Below are positions 35,538-48,930 of a DNA stretch of 64,000 nucleotides, one piece after another. The first letter of the stretch is position 1; each line of letters starts with the position of its first letter. The notes beneath the pieces are model-generated. The model was given only the letters and a program-made list of their open reading frames with translations. It was not told where the DNA came from and made no database searches. Where the stretch lies: positions 9,548,001 to 9,612,000 of the forward strand of contig NW_027478169.1 in assembly GCF_051020975.1 (NCBI RefSeq), written 5' to 3'. The position numbers and the translations under genes were made by a program. Source of the DNA: Osmia lignaria lignaria (lineage: Eukaryota; Arthropoda; Insecta; Hymenoptera; Megachilidae).

Positions 35538-36150
35538 GATCAGATGCGTAGTTCTCGAGATATATCAAGATATTTAAAAGTTCCGAAGCCGCACCAACAT
35601 AATAGAGATACAGAAACACCGTGGCCCCTTTCTTACAGATAACTCTGCACTATTGCGAGCTGCAAATGCCACTTCCAGCTTAGCTGTGCAGAGGAAGAAC
35701 AACAAGAAGAAGAAATATCTCGAAATATGTCCGTCAGGCCAGTTCCTTTGAGCTGAATCTGCAAATATCTCGGAAACGAAGCGAGCTATGGCAAAATGTT
35801 AAGAGACATTTTTTGTAGAGAATTATGTTTCCTACAATTTATGTTCTATGATATTTTTTGATCAGAAGCGTAGTTTTCGAGATATATCGAGATATTTAAA
35901 AGTTCCGAAGCCGCACCAACATAATAGGGATACAGAAACACCGTGGCCCCTTTCTTTGAGATAACTCTGCACTAGTGCGAGCCGCAAATGCCACTTCCAG
36001 CTTAGCTGTGCAGAAGAAGTACAACAAGAAGAAGAAATATCTCGAAATATGTCCGTCAGGCCCCTTCCCTTGAGATAAATCTGCAAATATCTCGGAAACG
36101 AAGCGAGCTATGGCAAAATGTTAGGAGACCTTTTTTGTAGAGAATTAAGT

Positions 36151-39100
36151 TTCCTACTTTTTATGTTCTATGATATTTTTTGATCAGATGCGTAGTTCTC
36201 GAGATATATCAAGATATTTAAAAGTTCCGAAGCCGCACCAACATAATAGAGATACAGAAACACCGTGGCCCCTTTCTTTGAGATAACTCTGCACTATTGC
36301 GAGCTGCAAATGCCACTTCCAGCTTAGCTGTGCAGAGGAAGAACAACAAGAAGAAGAAGTATCTCGAAATATGTCCGTCAGGCCCGTTCCTTTGAGCTGA
36401 ATCTGCAAATATCTCGGAAACGAAGCGAGCTATGGCAAAATGTTAAGAGACGTTTTTTGTAGAGAATTATGTTTCCTACAATTTATGTTCTATCATATTT
36501 TTTGATCAGAAGCGTAGTTTTCGAGATATATCGAGATATTCAAAAGTTCCGAAGCCGCACCAACATAATAGAGATACAGAAACACCGTGGCCCCTTTCTT
36601 TGAGATAACTCTGCACTAGTGCGAGCCGCAAATGCCACTTCCAGCTTAGCTGTGCAGAAGAAGAACAACAAGAAGAAGAAATATCTCGAAATATGTCCGT
36701 CAGGCCCCTTCCCTTGAGATATATCTGCAAATATCTCGGAAACGAAGCGAGCTATGGCAAAATGTTAAGAGACCTTTTTTGTAGAGAATAATGTTTCCTA
36801 CAATTTACGTTCTATGATATTTTTTGATCAGAAGCGTAGTTTTCGAGATATACCGAGATATTTAAAAGTTCCGAAGCCGCAACAACATAATAGAGATACA
36901 GAAACACCGTGGCCCCTTTCTTTGAGATAACTCTGCACTATTGCGGCCTGCAAATGCCACTTCCAGCTCAGCTGTGCAGAAGAAGAACAACAAGAAGAAG
37001 AAATATCTCGAAATATGTCCGTCAGGCCCCTTCCCTTGAGATAAATCTGCAAATATCTCGGAAACGAAGCGAGCTATGGCAAAATGTTAAGAGACCTTTT
37101 TTGTAGAGAATTAAGATTCCTACTTTTTATGTTCTATGATATTTTTTGATCAGATGCGTAGTTCTCGAGATATATCAAGATATTTAAAAGTTCCGAAGCC
37201 GCACCAACATAATAGAGATACAGAAACACCGTGGCCCCTTTCTTTGAGATAACTCTGCACTATTGCGACCTGCAAATGCCACTTCCAGCTCAGCTGTGCA
37301 GAAGAAGAACAACAAGAAGAAGAAATATCTCGAAATATGTCCGTCAGGCCCCTTCCCTTGAGATAAATCTGCAAATATCTCGGAAACAATGCGAGCTATG
37401 GCAAAATGTTAAGAGACCGTTTTTGTAGAGAATTAAGTTTCCTACTTTTTATCTTCTATGATATTTTGTGATCAGATGCGTAGTTCTCGAGATATATCAA
37501 GATATTTAATAGTTCCGAAGCCGCACCAACATAATAGAGATACAGAAACACCGTGGCCCCTTTCTTTGAGATAACTCTGCACTATTGCGAGCTGCAAATG
37601 CCACTTCCAGCTTAGCTGTGCAGAAGAAGAACAACAAGAAGAAGAAATATCTCGAAATATGTCCGTCAGGCCCCTTCCCTTGAGATATATCTGCAAATAT
37701 CTCGGAAACGAAGCGAGCTATGGCAAAATGTTAAGAGACCTTTTTTGTAGAGAATTATGTTTCCTACAATATAGGTTCTATGATATTTTTTGACCAGAAG
37801 CGTAGTTTTCGAGATATATCGAGATATTTAAAAGTTCCGAAGCCGCACCAACATAATAGAGATACAGAAACACCGTGGCCCCTTTCTTTGAGATAACTCT
37901 GCACTATTGCGAGCTGCAAATGCCACTTCCAGCTTAGCTGTGCAGAAGAAGAACAACAAGAAGAAGACATATCTCGAAATATGTCCGTCAGGCCCCTTCC
38001 CTTGAGATATATCTGCAAATATCTCGGAAACGAAGCGAGCTATGGCAAAATGTTAAGAGACCTTTTTTGTAGAGAATTATGTTTCCTACAATTTATGTTC
38101 TATGATATTTTTTGATCAGAAGCGTAGTTTTCGAGATATATCGAGATATTTAAAAGTTCCAAAGCCGCACAACATAATAGAGATACAGAAACACCGTGGC
38201 CCCTTTCTTTGAGATAACTCTGCACTAGTGCGAGCCGCAAATGCCACTTCCAGCTTAGCTGTGCAGAAGAAGAACAACAAGAAGAAGAAACATCTCGAAA
38301 TATGTCCGTCAGGCCCCTTCCCTTGAGATAAATCTGCAAATATCTCGGAAACGAAGCGAGCTATGGCAAAATGTTAAGAGACCTTTTTTGTAGAGAATTA
38401 AGTTTCCTACTTTTTATGTTCTATGATATTTTTTGATCAGATGCGTAGTTCTCGAGATATATCAAGATATTTAAAAGTTCCGAAGCCGCACCAACATAAT
38501 AGAGATACAGAAACACCGTGGCCCCTTTCTTTGAGATAACTCTGCACTAGTGCGAGCCGCAAATGCCACTTCCAGCTTAGCTGTGCAGAAGAAGAACAAC
38601 AAGAAGAAGAAATATCTCGAAATATGTCCGTCAGGCCCCTTCCCTTGAGATAAATCTGCAAATATCTCGGAAACGAAGCGAGCTATGGTAAAATGTTAAG
38701 AGACCTTTTTTGTAGAGAATTACGTTTCCTACTTTTTATGTTCTATGATATTTTTTGATCAGATGCGTAGTTCTCGAGATATATCAAGATATTTAAAAGT
38801 TCCGAAGCCGCACCAACATAATAGAGATACAGAAACACCGTGGCCCCTTTCTTACAGATAACTCTGCACTATTGCGAGCTGCAAATGCCACTTCCAGCTT
38901 AGCTGTGCAGAGGAAGAACAACAAGAAGAAGAAATATCTCGAAATATGTCCGTCAGGCCAGTTCCTTTGAGCTGAATCTGCAAATATCTCGGAAACGAAG
39001 CGAGCTATGGCAAAATGTTAAGAGACGTTTTTTGTAGAGAATTATGTTTCCTACAATTTATGTTCTATGATATTTTTTGATCAGAAGCGTAGTTTTCGAG

Positions 39101-41945
39101 ATATATCGAGATATTTAAAAGTTCCGAAGCCGCACCAACATAATAGGGATACAGAAACACCGTGGCCCCTTTCTTTGAGATAACTCTGCACTAGTGCGAG
39201 CCGCAAATGCCACTTCCAGCTTAGCTGTGCAGAAGAAGTACAACAAGAAGAAGAAATATCTCGAAATATGTCCGTCAGGCCCCTTCCCTTGAGATAAATC
39301 TGCAAATATCTCGGAAACGAAGCGAGCTATGGTAAAATGTTAAGAGACCTTTTTTGTAGAGAATTAAGTTTCCTACTTTTTATGTTCTATGATATTTTTT
39401 GATCAGAAGCGTAGTTTTCGAGATATATCGAGATATTTAAAAGTTCCGAAGCCACACCAACATAATAGGGATACAGAAACACCGTGGCCCCTTTCTTTGA
39501 GATAACTCTGCACTAGTGCGAGCCGCAAATGCCACTTCCAGCTTAGCTGTGCAGAAGAAGTACAACAAGAAGAAGAAATATCTCGAAATATGTCCGTCAG
39601 GCCCCTTCCCTTGAGATAAATCTGCAAATATCTCGGAAACGAAGCGAGCTATGGTAAAATGTTAAGAGACCTTTTTTGTAGAGAATTAAGTTTCCTACTT
39701 TTTATGTTCTATGATATTTTTTGATCAGATGCGTAGTTCTCGAGATATATCAAGATATTTAAAAGTTCCGAAGCCGCACCAACATAATAGAGATACAGAA
39801 ACACCGTGGCCCCTTTCTTACAGATAACTCTGCACTATTGCGAGCTGCAAATGCCACTTCCAGCTTAGCTGTGCAGAGGAAGAACAACAAGAAGAAGAAA
39901 TATCTCGAAATATGTCCGTCAGGCCAGTTCCTTTGAGCTGAATCTGCAAATATCTCGGAAACGAAGCGAGCTATGGCAAAATGTTAAGAGACGTTTTTTG
40001 TAGAGAATTATGTTTCCTACAATTTATGTTCTATGATATTTTTTGATCAGAAGCGTAGTTTTCGAGATATATCGAAATATTTAAAAGTTCCGAAGCCGCA
40101 CCAACATAATAGGGATACAGAAACACCGTGGCCCCTTTCTTTGAGATAACTCTGCACTAGTGCGAGCCGCAAATGCCACTTCCAGCTTAGCTGTGCAGAA
40201 GAAGAACAACAAGAAGAAGAAATATCTCGAAATATGTCCGTCAGGCCCCTTCCCTTGAGATAAATCTGCAAATATCTCGGAAACGAAGCGAGCTATGGCA
40301 AAATGTTAAGAGACCTTTTTTGTAGAGAATTATGTTTCCTACAATTTATGTTCTATGATATTTTTTGATCAGAAGCGTAGTTTTCGAGATATATCGAGAT
40401 ATTTAAAAGTTCCGAAGCCGCACCAACATAATAGAGATACAGAAACACCGTGGCCCCTTTCTTTGAGATAACTCTGCACTAGTGCGAGCCGCAAATGCCA
40501 CTTCCAGCTTAGCTGTGCAGAAGAAGAACAACAAGAAGAAGAAATATCTCGAAATATGTCCGTCAGGCCCCTTCCCTTGAGATAAATCTGCAAATATCTC
40601 GGAAACGAAGCGAGCTATGGTAAAATGTTAAGAGACGTTTTTTGTAGAGAATTAAGTTTCCTACTTTTTATGTTCTATGATATTTTTTGATCAGATGCGT
40701 AGTTCTCGAGATATATCAAGATATTTAAAAGTTCCGAAGCCGCACCAACATAATAGAGATACAGAAACACCGTGGCCCCTTTCTTACAGATAACTCTGCA
40801 CTATTGCGAGCTGCAAATGCCACTTCCAGCTTAGCTGTGCAGAGGAAGAACAACAAGAAGAAGAAATATCTCGAAATATGTCCGTCAGGCCAGTTCCTTT
40901 GAGCTGAATCTGCAAATATCTCGGAAACGAAGCGAGCTATGGCAAAATGTTAAGAGACGTTTTTTGTAGAGAATTATGTTTCCTACAATTTATGTTCTAT
41001 GATATTTTTTGATCAGAAGCGTAGTTTTCGAGATATATCGAGATATTTAAAAGTTCCGAAGCCGCACCAACATAATAGGGATACAGAAACACCGTGGCCC
41101 CTTTCTTTGAGATAACTCTGCACTAGTGCGAGCCGCAAATGCCACTTCCAGCTTAGCTGTGCAGAAGAAGTACAACAAGAAGAAGAAATATCTCGAAATA
41201 TGTCCGTCAGGCCCCTTCCCTTGAGATAAATCTGCAAATATCTCGGAAACGAAGCGAGCTATGGCAAAATGTTAGGAGACCTTTTTTGTAGAGAATTAAG
41301 TTTCCTACTTTTTATGTTCTATGATATTTTTTGATCAGATGCGTAGTTCTCGAGATATATCAAGATATTTAAAAGTTCCGAAGCCGCACTAACATAATAG
41401 AGATACAGAAACACCGTGGCCCCTCTCTTTGAGATAACTCTGCACTATTGCGAGCTGGAAATGCCACTTCCAGTTTAGCTGTGCAGAAGAAGAACAACAA
41501 GAAGAAGAAATATCTCGAAATATGTCCGTTAGGCCCCTTCCCTTGAGATAAATCTGCAAATATCTCGGAAACGAAGCGAGCTATGGCAAAATGTGAAGAG
41601 ACCTTTTTTGTAGAGAATTAAGTTTCCTACTTTTTATGTTCTATGATATTTTTTGATCAGAAGCGTAGTTTTCGAGATATACCGAGATATTTAAAAGTTC
41701 CGAAGCCGCACCAACATAATAGAGATACAGAAACACCGTGGCCCCTTTCTTTGAGATAACTCTGCACTATTGCGGCCTGCAAATGCCACTTCCAGCTCAG
41801 CTGTGCAGAAGAAGAACAACAAGAAGAAGAAATATCTCGAAATATGTCCGTCAGGCCCCTTCCCTTGAGATAAATCTGCAAATATCTCGGAAACGAAGCG
41901 AGCTATGGCAAAATGTTAAGAGACCTTTTTTGTAGAGAAATAAGA
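36151..41945 (+). repeat. 18-monomer HOR (5,795 bp), first pair, copy 1
   Basis: Tandemly repeated at 41946-47740 at 18 x 322 - 1 bases; one monomer (38116) is 321 bp. Shared rare variants are TTCTATCATATT, TATTCAAAAG, GAATAATG / TTTACGTTC, GATATACCGAG, GCGGCCTGC with CAGCTCAGC, GGAAACAATGCG, ACAATATAGGTTC and TTTTTTGACCAG. Copy 1 has GCACTAACAT near 41387 and TTAGGAGAC at 41272, not seen in copy 2. Confidence 0.9.
38116..38436 (+). repeat. 321-bp monomer variant (5 of 9)
   Basis: Carries GAAGAAACATCTCG (38285-38298), shared only with the copy at 43911. It makes the first 18-mer unit 5,795 bases instead of 5,796. Confidence 0.95.
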
Positions 41946-44900
41946 TTCCTACTTTTTATGTTCTATGATATTTTTTGATCAGATGCGTAGTTCTCGAGAT
42001 ATATCAAGATATTTAAAAGTTCCGAAGCCGCACCAACATAATAGAGATACAGAAACACCGTGGCCCCTTTCTTTGAGATAACTCTGCACTATTGCGAGCT
42101 GCAAATGCCACTTCCAGCTTAGCTGTGCAGAGGAAGAACAACAAGAAGAAGAAGTATCTCGAAATATGTCCGTCAGGCCCGTTCCTTTGAGCTGAATCTG
42201 CAAATATCTCGGAAACGAAGCGAGCTATGGCAAAATGTTAAGAGACGTTTTTTGTAGAGAATTATGTTTCCTACAATTTATGTTCTATCATATTTTTTGA
42301 TCAGAAGCGTAGTTTTCGAGATATATCGAGATATTCAAAAGTTCCGAAGCCGCACCAACATAATAGAGATACAGAAACACCGTGGCCCCTTTCTTTGAGA
42401 TAACTCTGCACTAGTGCGAGCCGCAAATGCCACTTCCAGCTTAGCTGTGCAGAAGAAGAACAACAAGAAGAAGAAATATCTCGAAATATGTCCGTCAGGC
42501 CCCTTCCCTTGAGATATATCTGCAAATATCTCGGAAACGAAGCGAGCTATGGCAAAATGTTAAGAGACCTTTTTTGTAGAGAATAATGTTTCCTACAATT
42601 TACGTTCTATGATATTTTTTGATCAGAAGCGTAGTTTTCGAGATATACCGAGATATTTAAAAGTTCCGAAGCCGCAACAACATAATAGAGATACAGAAAC
42701 ACCGTGGCCCCTTTCTTTGAGATAACTCTGCACTATTGCGGCCTGCAAATGCCACTTCCAGCTCAGCTGTGCAGAAGAAGAACAACAAGAAGAAGAAATA
42801 TCTCGAAATATGTCCGTCAGGCCCCTTCCCTTGAGATAAATCTGCAAATATCTCGGAAACGAAGCGAGCTATGGCAAAATGTTAAGAGACCTTTTTTGTA
42901 GAGAATTAAGATTCCTACTTTTTATGTTCTATGATATTTTTTGATCAGATGCGTAGTTCTCGAGATATATCAAGATATTTAAAAGTTCCGAAGCCGCACC
43001 AACATAATAGAGATACAGAAACACCGTGGCCCCTTTCTTTGAGATAACTCTGCACTATTGCGACCTGCAAATGCCACTTCCAGCTCAGCTGTGCAGAAGA
43101 AGAACAACAAGAAGAAGAAATATCTCGAAATATGTCCGTCAGGCCCCTTCCCTTGAGATAAATCTGCAAATATCTCGGAAACAATGCGAGCTATGGCAAA
43201 ATGTTAAGAGACCGTTTTTGTAGAGAATTAAGTTTCCTACTTTTTATCTTCTATGATATTTTGTGATCAGATGCGTAGTTCTCGAGATATATCAAGATAT
43301 TTAATAGTTCCGAAGCCGCACCAACATAATAGAGATACAGAAACACCGTGGCCCCTTTCTTTGAGATAACTCTGCACTATTGCGAGCTGCAAATGCCACT
43401 TCCAGCTTAGCTGTGCAGAAGAAGAACAACAAGAAGAAGAAATATCTCGAAATATGTCCGTCAGGCCCCTTCCCTTGAGATATATCTGCAAATATCTCGG
43501 AAACGAAGCGAGCTATGGCAAAATGTTAAGAGACCTTTTTTGTAGAGAATTATGTTTCCTACAATATAGGTTCTATGATATTTTTTGACCAGAAGCGTAG
43601 TTTTCGAGATATATCGAGATATTTAAAAGTTCCGAAGCCGCACCAACATAATAGAGATACAGAAACACCGTGGCCCCTTTCTTTGAGATAACTCTGCACT
43701 ATTGCGAGCTGCAAATGCCACTTCCAGCTTAGCTGTGCAGAAGAAGAACAACAAGAAGAAGACATATCTCGAAATATGTCCGTCAGGCCCCTTCCCTTGA
43801 GATATATCTGCAAATATCTCGGAAACGAAGCGAGCTATGGCAAAATGTTAAGAGACCTTTTTTGTAGAGAATTATGTTTCCTACAATTTATGTTCTATGA
43901 TATTTTTTGATCAGAAGCGTAGTTTTCGAGATATATCGAGATATTTAAAAGTTCCAAAGCCGCACAACATAATAGAGATACAGAAACACCGTGGCCCCTT
44001 TCTTTGAGATAACTCTGCACTAGTGCGAGCCGCAAATGCCACTTCCAGCTTAGCTGTGCAGAAGAAGAACAACAAGAAGAAGAAACATCTCGAAATATGT
44101 CCGTCAGGCCCCTTCCCTTGAGATAAATCTGCAAATATCTCGGAAACGAAGCGAGCTATGGCAAAATGTTAAGAGACCTTTTTTGTAGAGAATTAAGTTT
44201 CCTACTTTTTATGTTCTATGATATTTTTTGATCAGATGCGTAGTTCTCGAGATATATCAAGATATTTAAAAGTTCCGAAGCCGCACCAACATAATAGAGA
44301 TACAGAAACACCGTGGCCCCTTTCTTTGAGATAACTCTGCACTAGTGCGAGCCGCAAATGCCACTTCCAGCTTAGCTGTGCAGAAGAAGAACAACAAGAA
44401 GAAGAAATATCTCGAAATATGTCCGTCAGGCCCCTTCCCTTGAGATAAATCTGCAAATATCTCGGAAACGAAGCGAGCTATGGTAAAATGTTAAGAGACC
44501 TTTTTTGTAGAGAATTACGTTTCCTACTTTTTATGTTCTATGATATTTTTTGATCAGATGCGTAGTTCTCGAGATATATCAAGATATTTAAAAGTTCCGA
44601 AGCCGCACCAACATAATAGAGATACAGAAACACCGTGGCCCCTTTCTTACAGATAACTCTGCACTATTGCGAGCTGCAAATGCCACTTCCAGCTTAGCTG
44701 TGCAGAGGAAGAACAACAAGAAGAAGAAATATCTCGAAATATGTCCGTCAGGCCAGTTCCTTTGAGCTGAATCTGCAAATATCTCGGAAACGAAGCGAGC
44801 TATGGCAAAATGTTAAGAGACGTTTTTTGTAGAGAATTATGTTTCCTACAATTTATGTTCTATGATATTTTTTGATCAGAAGCGTAGTTTTCGAGATATA

Positions 44901-47740
44901 TCGAGATATTTAAAAGTTCCGAAGCCGCACCAACATAATAGGGATACAGAAACACCGTGGCCCCTTTCTTTGAGATAACTCTGCACTAGTGCGAGCCGCA
45001 AATGCCACTTCCAGCTTAGCTGTGCAGAAGAAGTACAACAAGAAGAAGAAATATCTCGAAATATGTCCGTCAGGCCCCTTCCCTTGAGATAAATCTGCAA
45101 ATATCTCGGAAACGAAGCGAGCTATGGTAAAATGTTAAGAGACCTTTTTTGTAGAGAATTAAGTTTCCTACTTTTTATGTTCTATGATATTTTTTGATCA
45201 GAAGCGTAGTTTTCGAGATATATCGAGATATTTAAAAGTTCCGAAGCCACACCAACATAATAGGGATACAGAAACACCGTGGCCCCTTTCTTTGAGATAA
45301 CTCTGCACTAGTGCGAGCCGCAAATGCCACTTCCAGCTTAGCTGTGCAGAAGAAGTACAACAAGAAGAAGAAATATCTCGAAATATGTCCGTCAGGCCCC
45401 TTCCCTTGAGATAAATCTGCAAATATCTCGGAAACGAAGCGAGCTATGGTAAAATGTTAAGAGACCTTTTTTGTAGAGAATTAAGTTTCCTACTTTTTAT
45501 GTTCTATGATATTTTTTGATCAGATGCGTAGTTCTCGAGATATATCAAGATATTTAAAAGTTCCGAAGCCGCACCAACATAATAGAGATACAGAAACACC
45601 GTGGCCCCTTTCTTACAGATAACTCTGCACTATTGCGAGCTGCAAATGCCACTTCCAGCTTAGCTGTGCAGAGGAAGAACAACAAGAAGAAGAAATATCT
45701 CGAAATATGTCCGTCAGGCCAGTTCCTTTGAGCTGAATCTGCAAATATCTCGGAAACGAAGCGAGCTATGGCAAAATGTTAAGAGACGTTTTTTGTAGAG
45801 AATTATGTTTCCTACAATTTATGTTCTATGATATTTTTTGATCAGAAGCGTAGTTTTCGAGATATATCGAAATATTTAAAAGTTCCGAAGCCGCACCAAC
45901 ATAATAGGGATACAGAAACACCGTGGCCCCTTTCTTTGAGATAACTCTGCACTAGTGCGAGCCGCAAATGCCACTTCCAGCTTAGCTGTGCAGAAGAAGA
46001 ACAACAAGAAGAAGAAATATCTCGAAATATGTCCGTCAGGCCCCTTCCCTTGAGATAAATCTGCAAATATCTCGGAAACGAAGCGAGCTATGGCAAAATG
46101 TTAAGAGACCTTTTTTGTAGAGAATTATGTTTCCTACAATTTATGTTCTATGATATTTTTTGATCAGAAGCGTAGTTTTCGAGATATATCGAGATATTTA
46201 AAAGTTCCGAAGCCGCACCAACATAATAGAGATACAGAAACACCGTGGCCCCTTTCTTTGAGATAACTCTGCACTAGTGCGAGCCGCAAATGCCACTTCC
46301 AGCTTAGCTGTGCAGAAGAAGAACAACAAGAAGAAGAAATATCTCGAAATATGTCCGTCAGGCCCCTTCCCTTGAGATAAATCTGCAAATATCTCGGAAA
46401 CGAAGCGAGCTATGGTAAAATGTTAAGAGACGTTTTTTGTAGAGAATTAAGTTTCCTACTTTTTATGTTCTATGATATTTTTTGATCAGATGCGTAGTTC
46501 TCGAGATATATCAAGATATTTAAAAGTTCCGAAGCCGCACCAACATAATAGAGATACAGAAACACCGTGGCCCCTTTCTTACAGATAACTCTGCACTATT
46601 GCGAGCTGCAAATGCCACTTCCAGCTTAGCTGTGCAGAGGAAGAACAACAAGAAGAAGAAATATCTCGAAATATGTCCGTCAGGCCAGTTCCTTTGAGCT
46701 GAATCTGCAAATATCTCGGAAACGAAGCGAGCTATGGCAAAATGTTAAGAGACGTTTTTTGTAGAGAATTATGTTTCCTACAATTTATGTTCTATGATAT
46801 TTTTTGATCAGAAGCGTAGTTTTCGAGATATATCGAGATATTTAAAAGTTCCGAAGCCGCACCAACATAATAGGGATACAGAAACACCGTGGCCCCTTTC
46901 TTTGAGATAACTCTGCACTAGTGCGAGCCGCAAATGCCACTTCCAGCTTAGCTCTGCAGAAGAAGTACAACAAGAAGAAGAAATATCTCGAAATATGTCC
47001 GTCAGGCCCCTTCCCTTGAGATAAATCTGCAAATATCTCGGAAACGAAGCGAGCTATGGCAAAATGTTAAGAGACCTTTTTTGTAGAGAATTAAGTTTCC
47101 TACTTTTTATGTTCTATGACATTTTTTGATCAGATGCGTAGTTCTCGAGATATATCAAGATATTTAAAAGTTCCGAAGCCGCACCAACATAATAGAGATA
47201 CAGAAACACCGTGGCCCCTCTCTTTGAGATAACTCTGCACTATTGCGAGCTGGAAATGCCACTTCCAGTTTAGCTGTGCAGAAGAAGAACAACAAGAAGA
47301 AGAAATATCTCGAAATATGTCCGTTAGGCCCCTTCCCTTGAGATAAATCTGCAAATATCTCGGAAACGAAGCGAGCTATGGCAAAATGTGAAGAGACCTT
47401 TTTTGTAGAGAATTAAGTTTCCTACTTTTCATGTTCTATGATATTTTTTGATCAGAAGCGTAGTTTTCGAGATATACCGAGATATTTAAAAGTTCCGAAG
47501 CCGCACCAACATAATAGAGATACAGAAACACCGTGGCCCCTTTCTTTGAGATAACTCTGCACTATTGCGGCCTGCAAATGCCACTTCCAGCTCAGCTGTG
47601 CAGAAGAAGAACAACAAGAAGAAGAAATATCTCGAAATATGTCCGTCAGGCCCCTTCCCTTGAGATAAATCTGCAAATATCTCGGAAACGAAGCGAGCTA
47701 TGGCAAAATGTTAAGAGACCTTTTTTGTAGAGAAATAAGA
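41946..47740 (+). repeat. 18-monomer HOR (5,795 bp), first pair, copy 2
   Basis: Second copy; the match continues to about 47860. Differences found against copy 1 are few: GCTCTGCAG near 46950, TATGACATTTT near 47117 and CTTTTCATGTTC near 47425. The first monomer beyond the pair (47774) is a chimera with GGCCACTTTC and the GCGGCCTGC allele. Confidence 0.9.
43911..44231 (+). repeat. 321-bp monomer variant (6 of 9)
   Basis: The 5,795-base repeat partner of the 38116 monomer, with the same GAAACATCTCG change. Confidence 0.95.
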
Positions 47741-47989
47741 TTCCTACTTTTTATGTTCTATGATATTTTTTGATCAGATGCGTAGTTCTCGAGATATATC
47801 AAGATATTTAAAAGTTCCGAAGCCGCACCAACATAATAGAGATACAGAAACACCGTGGCCACTTTCTTTGAGATAACTCTGCACTATTGCGGCCTGCAAA
47901 TGCCACTTCCAGCTCAGCTGTGCAGAAGAAGAACAACAAGAAGAAGAAATATCTCGAAATATGTCCGTCAGGCCCCTTCCCTTGAGATA

Positions 47990-48930
47990 AATCTGCAAAT
48001 ATCTCGGAAACGAAGCGAGCTATGGCAAAATGTTAAGAGACCTTTTTTGTAGAGAATAATGTTTCCTACAATTTACGTTCTATGATATTTTTTGATCAGA
48101 AGCGTAGTTTTCGAGATATACCGAGATATTTAAAAGTTCCGAAGCCGCAACAACATAATAGAGATACAGAAACACCGTGGCCCCTTTCTTTGAGATAACT
48201 CTGCACTATTGCGGCCTGCAAATGCCACTTCCAGCTCAGCTGTGCAGAAGAAGAACAACAAGAAGAAGAAATATCTCGAAATATGTCCGTCAGGCCCCTT
48301 CCCTTGAGATAAATCTGCAAATATCTCGGAAACGAAGCGAGCTATGGCAAAATGTTAAGAGACCTTTTTTGTAGAGAATTAAGATTCCTACTTTTTATGT
48401 TCTATGATATTTTTTGATCAGATGCGTAGTTCTCGAGATATATCAAGATATTTAAAAGTTCCGAAGCCGCACCAACATAATAGAGATACAGAAACACCGT
48501 GGCCCCTTTCTTTGAGATAACTCTGCACTATTGCGACCTGCAAATGCCACTTCCAGCTCAGCTGTGCAGAAGAAGAACAACAAGAAGAAGAAATATCTCG
48601 AAATATGTCCGTCAGGCCCCTTCCCTTGAGATAAATCTGCAAATATCTCGGAAACAATGCGAGCTATGGCAAAATGTTAAGAGACCGTTTTTGTAGAGAA
48701 TTAAGTTTCCTACTTTTTATCTTCTATGATATTTTGTGATCAGATGCGTAGTTCTCGAGATATATCAAGATATTTAATAGTTCCGAAGCCGCACCAACAT
48801 AATAGAGATACAGAAACACCGTGGCCCCTTTCTTTGAGATAACTCTGCACTATTGCGAGCTGCAAATGCCACTTCCAGCTTAGCTGTGCAGAAGAAGAAC
48901 AACAAGAAGAAGAAATATCTCGAAATATGT
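47990..48930 (+). repeat. Partial third copy of 42517-43457
   Basis: Offset is 5,473 bases, one monomer less than the 5,795-bp unit. It carries GAATAATG / TTTACG, GATATACCGAG, then the CGACCTGC / CAGCTCAGC and GGAAACAATGCG monomers. It ends where GTCCATCAGGACCC (about 48929) replaces GTCCGTCAGG. This joins the first 18-mer pair to the second. Confidence 0.85.

Larger units (their letters stand above)
35218..35539 (+). repeat. Representative satellite monomer (322 bp)
   Basis: Chosen as a near-consensus unit so that landmarks can be given once. In order: the TGATCA palindrome across its left edge; a helically phased CGAGATAT pair (35234-35251); an invariant ACATAATAGAGATACAG stretch; subrepeat A (35297-35327); a short dyad (35354-35364); a GAA/CAA-rich purine strand (35367-35393); an inverted ATATCTCG element; subrepeat B (35409-35441); the conserved GCGAGCTATGG block; and two six-T tracts before the next monomer. 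TGATCA occurs about once per monomer, so a cutter at that site should give a 322-bp ladder. Confidence 0.9.
34574..36150 (+). repeat. 5,151-bp-offset match to 39725-41301
   Basis: Offset is 16 x 322 - 1. The rare TTAGGAGACC at 36121 recurs at exactly 41272. The change from 5,473 to 5,151 between this block and the previous one shows that one monomer (34252) is absent from the downstream copy. Confidence 0.85.

Noticed and set aside
36909..37106. The 65-codon + strand frame (also at 37231, 41738, 42704, 47533 and others) as a basic small protein
   Set aside because: It begins with GTG and exists only in the GCGGCCTGC or CGACCTGC subtypes, where CAGCTCAGC happens to remove a stop. It overlaps the opposite-strand frame and has no known-family similarity.
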